Shown: one piece after another, positions 1 through 8,474 of the stretch
Numbering within the stretch: position 1 is the first letter of the stretch
Layout: every line of letters begins with the position of its first letter
Assembly (NCBI RefSeq): GCF_014898815.1
Contig: NW_026515507.1
Coordinates: 434,001-498,000 of the forward strand
Length of the DNA stretch: 64,000 nt
Direction of reading: 5' to 3'
Source of the DNA: Panonychus citri
Taxonomy: Eukaryota; Arthropoda; Arachnida; Trombidiformes; Tetranychidae
Translations under genes and position numbers: made by a program
Notes under the pieces: model-generated
Seen by the model: only the letters and a program-made list of their open reading frames with translations
The model's database searches: none
What the model was told of the DNA's origin: nothing

Positions 1-296
1 AAGATTAACCTTGGGTTTAAAGTATCACTTTTATCAATTGTTGTGGTATTTGTGGTGGTAGTTGTAGTGATGCTGGTTCTCTGGAAATTGTGTCTACCTT
101 GTTGCGATAAATGTTGTTGTTGGGATGAAAAAGCCTGTTGATGTTGATGATGATGATGATGATGAATTTTTTTATGTTGTTGTTGTTGCTGTTGTTGTTG
201 TTTATTTGGAGATGGAGTTGGTTGTTGTTGTGGTGAGGATGATGATGGAGATTGTTGAAACAGGCGATATTTAGTAGATTGATTGAGACAGTTCAT
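1..296 (-). CDS. Partial Gln/His-rich protein, N-terminal coding end
   Basis: An open frame starts at an ATG at 296-294 and runs without a stop for 98 codons off the left edge of the window, so this is the 5' coding part of a gene transcribed leftward. The protein begins MNCLNQSTKYRLFQQ. It continues through a Ser/Pro/Gln stretch, eight Gln, a run of six His, mixed Q/H, and a Thr-rich segment (residues about 77-90). No conserved domain is visible, and such tracts occur in many transcription and RNA-binding proteins, so I give no function. Trinucleotide expansion (CAA/CAT codons) explains much of the composition, and low-complexity frames are common here. The varied N-terminal 20 residues and the unbroken frame argue for real coding. 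Exons upstream (higher coordinates) may exist. Confidence 0.5.
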   Translation of the reverse strand, partial: MNCLNQSTKYRLFQQSPSSSSPQQQPTPSPNKQQQQQQQQHKKIHHHHHHQHQQAFSSQQQHLSQQGRHNFQRTSITTTTTTNTTTIDKSDTLNPRLI

Positions 297-2576
297 ATTG
301 TTATAAACAGAAAGTATCACCATTACCACAATAAGAAAAACAATCAACACAGAGATAAAAAATAGAAAAGAAAAAAAAAGAAGAGAGAAAATTCTAAAAT
401 TCGAATAGAACAAAAAGGAAAAAGAGAATAGAAAACAAAACGTCGAGACAGATTTTGAGTGGAAAAAAAAAGAAACAACAACAACAAACTGAGCGATTAT
501 CAATCAAGGGATGGGGAATATTAGAAGATGATGATGACCGAAGAGGAAATCAAATATAACAGTTAACCCAAGAAAAGGGAAAAGAGAATTTAGAAAAAAA
601 AAGAATATCTAAAATCAGAGAACTGATTTGTTGTGATGAATGTTTTTTTTTGCTTTTGTTTTCTTGGGTTTTGGAGATTTTGGATTTTGAATTGTGTGTA
701 TGTGTATGTAAGTGATTGAGTTAACCTAAAGACAAAACAAAAAGAAAACAAAAAGAAAAATAAAAACGCAAGAATTGCGTTCAAAATGCTTTAAGCATTC
801 CCACCATGGTTTACCACCATGGAACCACTGAAGTGGTTCTGTCACATATCGCACACTCTGAGATACAGAGAGAAATAAAAAATATAAACAGATTAGAGTT
901 CAGATATTTATAATTTTAGATATAAAAAAAAAGTTAACTAAGGTGGATACAAATTTATCTGTTCAGGGAAACATTTCAACTGAAGATATTGATTTAGAAA
1001 CTCAACAAACAGAAAACAAAAAATCTCATGTTCTGTAGTTTTCTTCAGTTCCGATAGATGGAACCGTTTGTTCATTCGAACTTTTCTCAGTTACACTAAC
1101 CCCATCTGTTGGATCATTTAGATATTAAGCTAATCATTTTTTTCTCTAAATGGTAAACAATTAAATTTAATTTTTCTCTCTTACGGAGAAAAACAATTAA
1201 TTAATTTAATTGTTATTTTCTAATTTAAACATGAACATCCTTTGTGATTTTCCCTTTTTCCTTTTAATTATAATTGATAAACTTTTCTTTTCTTTTTCTC
1301 CCTCAATTGGATTAACTTATTTTACTCGAGATTAGATTTAAACAAAAGTTTAACTTGAACGTTTTTTAATTTAAATTGTTCATTAATTTTGTTCAATTGT
1401 TTTCTGTTTACATTTTTAATTACGAGCAATTAAAAAAGATTCACAATTAATCAAATTTTTAATTTCGTTCAATTCCTGGTGACATCTTACGTTTTCTATT
1501 GAAACTAATGTTCTCATTGTTTTTATTTCTCAATTAGAAACAAAAATTCACTTCATTTAATTTAATTTGATTGTTTTTCCATTAATTTCTCATCTTATCA
1601 ATTTAATTGTTGTGTTAATTAACCTTCTAACATCAAGAGAAACCAAGGAAACTAATTGTAAGTCTAAAAATATAAACCATTTGATCAACGTAATCATTTT
1701 GTTACAATTTCATCATAATTTAACCATTCACATTGAACTGATACTTATTAGATTTTGTATTGTGTAATTAACTAATCAAATTAATTGGTGATCAGTTAAT
1801 TACATGGAATTAGAGTAACTAATCAAACTAAATATCTATTGGATGTAATTTAATTTGATGAAATTTTGATATTTTTCTTGCTCTATTTATTCAATGGTTT
1901 TACTTGTTGAGTTTCTTGTTTATTTTTCTAGCTATTTGTTAATTGTTGGCACTAATTTCTTTTAATTTCCATTCTTTTCTAGTTAATTAGATACACAATT
2001 TACCAGTTAACATCTCATCCAGTCTACAATTAACCGACCATCATTTATTTTTCCTTCTTCCTCGACAATCTATTACCTCTACAATATCCTAAGAGATATA
2101 ATCTAGTCTATGATTAATCACCGTTACAATTGAAAACCTTTTTCTAACTGTGCAATCAATTGAAATTGTTTATTTCAACACTGTGATTGATTGTAGTTGT
2201 TTTTTACTAAATTATTTGTAAATATTAACTACAACTAATAGACCATTGATAACTTTTGAACATCTAGAAAGAGCTGAGAATAAGATAATTTACCAATCAA
2301 CTTTTCTGTCGCTTTTTTCCTTTCTCTCATTGTCTCTCAATTGATTTATCTTTTTCTCTTTCATCAGCATCATCAACAGAACAACATCATTAACATTATT
2401 GTACTTATCTCCATTCTGTCCTGTTTGGTTGAAATTCATCATCATCATCATCATCATCTTCTTCTTCTTCTTCATTAAAGTTTAATGTTTTCCTTTTCTA
2501 CCTTGAGAAGTTTATTCTAAACTCTCACTTGTTATTGTTCGTACTGATATTGTGAGTGTTGGAGAGAAGTGTCAAC
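297..2576. other. Intergenic region, divergent promoters, hairpin island
   Basis: This is the interval between the leftward partial gene and the rightward ECHDC1-like gene. Most of it (1130-2550) is AT-rich DNA full of TTAATTG/CAATTAA words with no convincing frame. The part at 780-1125 is more complex. It holds four short inverted repeats (785-870) and, on the minus strand, a 45-codon ATG-initiated frame at 1075-938. Those may be 5' exons or untranslated leader of the leftward gene. A short CATCAT run lies at 2435-2475 just before the ECHDC1 leader. Confidence 0.5.
785..870. repeat. Cluster of four short perfect inverted repeats
   Basis: Four adjacent stem-loops are readable. AATGCT/AGCATT lies at 785-790/794-799. 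CCATGGT/ACCATGG lies at 804-810/816-822. GAACCACT/AGTGGTTC lies at 822-829/832-839. CTCTG/CAGAG lies at 856-860/866-870. The patch is richer in GC than its surroundings. On the minus strand a pyrimidine tract ending CTCAG sits at its right edge (about 868-890), like a splice acceptor, and one minus frame across it is open (contains QWFHGGKPWWECLKHF). It could therefore be an exon or leader with structure, a foldback element remnant, or a regulatory palindrome array. The pairing is seen directly; the role is unknown. Confidence 0.5.
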
Positions 2577-3556
2577 ATGTCAACCAGGGAAAGTGAAGTG
2601 ACTCCAATTGTTTCCATTATGGAAAATGGTCATAAAAAGAATTTAGATGAATTGAAAAGTAAATTCGCCAAATATTCAGCGGGTTCAGTGAAACTGATAA
2701 AAGACGAGGAAAAGGGTATCGCCTTCATCAAACTCGACAATCCAAGTAGGAAAAACGCTCTTTCGGGAAGTATGATGATCGATTTGTACAATATCGTCGA
2801 TGATCTAGAGAAATGGGATAAGGTAAGTTTACCTTGATTCTTTAATTAGTAAAGAAAATGATTTTCTTTCCTTTTTAATTCTCAATGTTTATGTAAATCT
2901 AATTGTGTCTTTTTGATTTTATCTTTCAGGGAAAAGGAATCATCCTTTATGGAGCCGATGGATTTTTCAGCTCGGGTGGTGACATGAATACCGTTAAAGA
3001 GATTGACAATTGTGACGATGGACGGGACATGGGAATCTTAATGTACGACACTTTACAAAGATTTCAAGCATTACCCATGATCAGTGTGGCTCTTGTAGAG
3101 GGTAAAGCAATCGGCGGTGGAGCTGAACTTACAACTGCCTGTGATTTTAGATTAATGTCTAAATCAGCCAAGATTGGCTTTGTTCACATTAAATTGGGAA
3201 TCACCGTTAGTTGGGGTGGTGGTACTCGTTTGGTACAAATCATTGGTTCACATAAAGCTCTTGAGATTATCTCTTCGGGAAGACAATTAACTGCCCTGGA
3301 ATCATTGAGTATCGGATTGTGTACCCATGTGATTGAAGAGACAACAGACAAATCAAACCTTGACTATACAACTGAATGGTTATCTGACCATATAGATGGA
3401 CCAAGGGAAACAATTAATGCTCTTAAAACAATCATCCATTCAGCCAGAACTTTACCATTTAAAGAATCTTTAAAAAGAGAATTGGAAACTTTTCCAAAGG
3501 TCTGGGGAAGTCCACCCCATAAGAAGGCTCTCTCAATGAACATCAAATTACGTTGA
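2577..3556 (+). CDS. ECHDC1: ECHDC1-like ethylmalonyl-CoA decarboxylase (crotonase family)
   Basis: Two exons, 2577-2822 and 2930-3556, are joined across a 107-bp phase-0 intron (AAG|GTAAGT ... TTTCAG|GGA), giving 290 residues, close to the roughly 300 of the family. The ATG at 2577 is the first in frame; an in-frame TGA precedes it at 2553. The crotonase fold is clear. The first oxyanion-hole segment is FFSSGGD (residues 94-100), the second is EGKAIGGGAEL (139-149), followed by TTACDFRLM and a conserved SWGGGTRL stretch. These motifs match ECHDC1 closely rather than classical enoyl-CoA hydratase. ECHDC1 is known as a cytosolic metabolite-repair enzyme. It decarboxylates ethylmalonyl-CoA, and to a lesser degree methylmalonyl-CoA, formed by side reactions of acetyl-CoA carboxylase. 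No mitochondrial presequence is apparent, consistent with a cytosolic location. A related enoyl-CoA hydratase activity cannot be excluded by reading alone. Confidence 0.9.
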
Positions 3557-6173
3557 TGAAAAAAAAAATGTCTAACAATTAACATCAACCACAATCAATA
3601 TTATCCAAATAGAAACCTGTCATTATTGATTCCAGTTTTACTCTTCACTATAATTCATCTTAATTTTTTCTTCTCTTCTTGGTCATCTATTGGACACAAA
3701 TCTCTCTCTCTCTCTCTCTCTTAAATTTTCTGGACTCCTGCATCTTAAATGATGATAACTTATCTTTTCAATTCATCATGTCCCATGTTTTTGTCCAATC
3801 TTGACATAAACCTGATTCTTTCTCCTGATTTTCGTCATTCTTTCCCAAGGAAAAGATACAAATTAACTTGAAAACAAAATGGAAATTTTCTCATCATCAT
3901 CTTAACCATCATCAAATGGTTCCAACTGATTATCTGTTAATCATATGCTAGCCATTTAATCCTCATATTTTACCCAAGAGATTATGATGATTTAATCCGT
4001 TGAAACAGAAACAACAACTTTCTGAATCAGAAAGTCTAATTTAATTTAATTGCCATAACCATTTATATACAAAACTGTGCAATGATTCAAATTAATTCAT
4101 TCAAAGGAACAAATAATTTAATTATTTAAATAGCTGATTCTTCAGAACGATTTTTACAATTAATTAATTATTCCCTTCCTTACAATCATCATCACCATCA
4201 TCAACAAATCAACAAAAACTACCACAATTGTTAAATCAATAACAAATTTACTTTAAATTAATTGTATCTTTTTAATCAACCTGACAATCGTTTTGATATT
4301 GATACAATTGATTACGAGAAAAAAAAAATCAGAACAAAAGGTTTAATTGAGATCAACAATTTAAGTAAACAATCAACTAATATATATAAATATAATTTAG
4401 GTGAACTGATTCACTTTTTTTTTCACAATTTAAATTATTAATTGTTCACTTTCCTTTTAAATGTTTACTGTACTTTATAAAATCACAACAATACAAGGTA
4501 TTAAAAAACTGGTAAAGAAATAAATCAAAAAAATTAACTAACAACAATTAAGAAAAACAATCGTCAAGACATTAAATTAATTTCACTATAATGATTATGA
4601 TGATGATAATCACAATCAACATGTTAATGAGAGTCACTCAAAAATTACAATCGGTCAGTTTAAAGGTTAATCATTTTATTTAGGCCACCAGGTTACATTG
4701 TTAATCACCTTTGATTGTGAAATGTTACTCAATGATGATTAACAATTAACTAGTGACCACGAAACTAAATCAACTCAATTTGAAAAGTTTTTGTCAGAAA
4801 AGAGTCAAATCAGAGTGGAAATGATTAAATAACTTTTTCTTGGACAATCAAATTAACCGATCGTAAATTTGATAACAATCAAGATATCTTTTTGTATCAA
4901 TCTAATAACGATTTAATTAATTAATTAATTTAGCTAAATGGATGCAAATGATGGTAAGTCAATCACCTCGAACATTTCATTTGAACCTTTCGAACTTTTT
5001 TTTGACCTTTTCGAGTGACTTTACCGTCTAATTGTCACAAACCTGTGGCGAAGTTGACCTTTGATACTTTAATGAGATTAATTAACTTTTTTTCAATTGT
5101 TTTCACCTTAATTGTTTCGCTAATAATTAACATGAATGATTTACCAATATTTCTTTGATAATTTCACTTAATTTCTCATTCATCCTCAGATGTTAAATTG
5201 ATTTAGTTAATGATGATCAAAAGTAATTATCACAATAGAGTCCAAACTATTAGTATAACCACAACAATTTAAATCAAATTAAAGTCTAATAAAAGTTGTA
5301 AGTGCTTAACCAATTAACCTACAATGATTAACTTTAAAAGTTGAGAGTGACAATTTAATTTTTATGGTTGATTGTTATCATCTCTCAAAAATTAATTAGA
5401 TTGATTGTTAATCTAGAAAATTATTTGGAATAAATAAAAAAATAATCTTCTCATTAACTGTTTACACAAACTTATCGACTTTTAATTGTTGTAATTAAGA
5501 TTTTTCATCAACTGATTGATTTTTTATCAAACAATATTGATCAATAATTAATTGGGCAGATGATAATCTACTGATTCATTTGAATAAAGTAAATTTTTAA
5601 TTATTTATTAAATATGAATTAGTTGTTGGTGAGCTCTTTAAATCAGTTAATTGTTAGCTAATCATCATGATTAAATCCGCTCGACATCTTACTGATGGGT
5701 CAGTTTGAGTATTAGTTAATTGTTGTTGATTAATCTTCCAGACAAATGAGGTTTGAATCTTTTTCCAATAGTAACAATCAAGGAAACTGAATCAGATGAG
5801 TTTGTGAATGAATATTTTTATAAACTTGATTAGGTTGAGCAATTAAAGTCTATCTTTTGATGATTAGTTGATTTTTCTCGAGTCATTGATTGTTAATACC
5901 AATAAATCATCAATTCATGATTAAAATTTACAACCAACAAAATTAAAAGTTTTAGGTGTTGCAATTTAACCACTGATTTAATTGTAATCATCTAATTTCA
6001 AAGAAATGTGCCATTTAATTGTTGCAAATGTAATTAAGTGTTGATTAACTGACGATTGGCACCATCTTATAAACAACTGACAATTAACCAAAACATGAAT
6101 ACTTTTGATCCTTAAATCAGCTTAAAATTATTGAGAATTAACCAGTGGATTGAGCTTTAAGAACACTAATCTT
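3557..6173. other. AT-rich intergenic DNA
   Basis: This stretch of 2.6 kb has no supported gene. A (TC)n run lies at 3701-3721. The rest is AT-rich, with very frequent TTAATT/AATTGTT words and a (TTAA)n run near 4914-4932. The left part presumably holds the ECHDC1 3' untranslated region, but I did not find a clear AATAAA close to its stop. Confidence 0.5.
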
Positions 6174-6285
6174 ATGAACTGGAGACAAAGAAATAAGTCA
6201 AGTCCAGTTCAGTCCATTAGTCGATGTCCATTTGAAGAAGAGCCAAAGTCCGACACTTTGAAGCTCCATTTCTTGTTTGGTTATT
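6174..6285 (+). CDS. Possible 5' exon of the EGF-like gene
   Basis: From the ATG at 6174 an open frame (begins MNWRQRNKSSPVQ, contains CPFEEEPKSD) reaches TAT T|GTGAAC at 6285. Splicing to the AG at 6360-6361 keeps phase 1 and makes the first codon of the next exon Cys. The donor is weak and the unspliced frame also continues to a stop at 6332. I list it as a candidate because it would join cysteine-containing sequence directly to the EGF region. It carries no signal peptide. Confidence 0.25.
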
Positions 6286-6315
6286 GTGAACATCAGTTGA
6301 ATCTTTCCCATCGCC

Positions 6316-6771
6316 ATGGAACCAGAAAATGAACTGAACAATTCAATGATCCAAAGTTTAGGTGAATGTTTCTGTAAATTTGGAAGCTGCAATGTAACAA
6401 CCGGAAGGTGCGATTGTCTCATGGGTTTTACTGGAATCAATTGCCAATCTCCATGTGAAATCGGATTCTATGGTCATCAGTGTATTAATCTATGTTACTG
6501 TCCAATAGAAAAGTGTGACAATCAATATGGATGTTCATTTGATTCCTCATCCTACCAACACGATGAAAATACCTCCAATATGATTGGTCCAGCATTCATT
6601 TTATCCACCATGATATTCACCATAATGATTATCTTTATAATTTTACATAAAATCCGAAAATATGAAAAAATGATTCACCAGAGAGATGAAAACCACAATG
6701 GACAACCAAACATTCACTTTAATCCAATGGAAACCATTGAATTTAATACTTGTCACCATCAACAATTGTAA
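6316..6771 (+). CDS. Small EGF-like single-pass membrane protein
   Basis: The frame from the ATG at 6316 (good context, GCCATGG) encodes 151 residues. Residues 17-71 hold cysteine-rich EGF-like repeats of the MEGF/Draper/Nimrod style: C-x-C, GRCDCLMGFTG, then CEIGFYGHQC and C-x-C. Residues about 89-112 form a hydrophobic membrane span (from MIGPAFILS to FIILHKI), followed by basic residues and a roughly 40-residue cytoplasmic tail. There is no signal peptide at the 6316 start, which is odd for an extracellular EGF. A better model may use an upstream exon from ATG 6174, joined by a 76-bp intron (GT at 6286, AG at 6360-6361, phase 1, as is common for EGF exons), giving 173 residues. That version also lacks an obvious signal peptide, so further 5' exons are possible. 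A role in cell-surface recognition is only family-based inference. Confidence 0.6.
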   Translation: MEPENELNNSMIQSLGECFCKFGSCNVTTGRCDCLMGFTGINCQSPCEIGFYGHQCINLCYCPIEKCDNQYGCSFDSSSYQHDENTSNMIGPAFILSTMIFTIMIIFIILHKIRKYEKMIHQRDENHNGQPNIHFNPMETIEFNTCHHQQL

Positions 6772-6974
6772 CAATCAACACAAAAACCCACAACAACAAC
6801 AACAACAATTAAACACCAAAGACCATCCAAATTCAATATATAGAAATCAAGAAAAAAGGTCAACAAAAGAATGAACCAAAACAACAACAACCAAATTAAT
6901 TTCCATTCTCATCTAATCCAAAACATATTCACTTTTATCACCTAGATAAACGAAATTATTGTTCACTGATTGCG

Positions 6975-6980
6975 AATAAA
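6975..6980 (+). other. Candidate poly(A) signal AATAAA for the EGF-like gene
   Basis: A canonical AATAAA lies 204 bp after the stop codon of the EGF-like frame and before the promoter region of the next gene. The position is reasonable for a 3' end; cleavage was not shown. Confidence 0.4.
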
Positions 6981-7136
6981 GAAAAAATTTAGTTTAATTG
7001 AAGAAAATAGTTAATAAAATGGAAAAAGAAACAAGTTAATTGCTTGGTTGAATAACGCGCTTACCATTTTGAAGCCATTTCGTTCTAACAAACAAAGAGA
7101 ACTAAAGAAAGAGAAATGTCAGTCTGTTTTTTCGAA

Positions 7137-7150
7137 CTGCGCATGCGCAG
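7137..7150. promoter_or_regulatory. NRF-1/erect wing-type palindrome
   Basis: CTGCGCATGCGCAG is a perfect 14-bp palindrome. Its inner 12 bp fit the known NRF-1 consensus YGCGCAYGCGCR exactly. It stands out in AT-rich DNA, 374 bp upstream of the shep-like ATG at 7524, and an ETS-like CGGAAGT follows near 7252. This placement suggests the promoter of the downstream gene, but no transcription start was mapped. Confidence 0.55.
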
Positions 7151-7523
7151 ACAAGAACATCCTCCATTTGTTGGTTGACACAAAGAACTGTTTTTTTTTT
7201 CTCTTGTGATTAAAGATGATTTAATTGTTTTGATTACTTTATACTGACAATCGGAAGTGATTTTTTTAATTTAATTATTTATAGTTGATTTAAAATCAAG
7301 TTATATCTAATACCAAGAAGAGGGTTTTCCAGTTTACTTCATATTTTTCTTCTTGTTCTTGTTCTCTTGTCTCTTTTATTTTTTTTTTTGTTCTTTTCTT
7401 GTTCTTCTTTCCCTTTTTTTTTGTTAAATCTGAAAAAAAAGTAGTGGTTGTAGTTTTGGTAGTAGAAAAATATTATTATATCAAACGTGAAATAAGTAAA
7501 TAGAGAAAAATTAAGATACCAAA

Positions 7524-8434
7524 ATGTGTTCTCGTATAACTGCTTCTTCACTCCCAGTCTCATCATCAGGTACTAGTGGTTCTTCATCTTCCCAAGGATC
7601 AACTTCAGGCCTTGGGTCAAGTGCATCTTCTTCATCAACCTCAGGTGTAGGTGTTGTTAATGGTATTGGAACCATTGCACCAAATAGTACGGTTGATACC
7701 TCGGTAAATGCCAATTTTGTGGATCAATTGTCTCGAACCAATCTCTACATTAAAGGATTGACGCCCAATACAACTGATAAGGATTTATATGGACTATGTT
7801 CTCCCTATGGAAAGATCATATCAACGAAAGCTATACTAGACAAGAACACCAATAAATGTAAAGGCTATGGATTCGTTGATTTTGAGTCACCAGTATCTGC
7901 AGAGACAGCGGTCAAACATTTACAAACTCGGGGTATTCAGGCTCAAATGGCCAAGGTTGGTTTTCTTTCACGGAGTCAATGATATAAAAAATATATATAT
8001 TTATCTGTATATATATACATTATTTATCATTTACAATTTTGATAGACAGATAGAAAGACACAGACAGAATAGACAGACACCTAGAATAAAATAGACAGAA
8101 TATATAGACAGAGACATTTTTATGTTTCCCTCACATAGCCCTAAATCTTAATCTACCCTTTTGTCTTATAAATGTTGATAAAATCTACCTTTTTTCGCAA
8201 AAAAGTTATCACATTTTTATAACACTTTCTGGTAGTAGATTTATTTTCTGTTTGCATTAGTCTTTCATGTTTTCCTTTCTCACCCTTTCTAATTTTTTTA
8301 CTCACTTTTACTTTGACATTAGCTGGTTATCCTACCCGATTCTCTTTCTTTCTCTTCCTCTATGTCTCTCTCTGTCTTTCTCTTATAGCTACTCTCTCTC
8401 TCTCTCTATCTTTTTCCACTTTTCTCTTTCCAAC

Positions 8435-8474
<40 letters not shown>

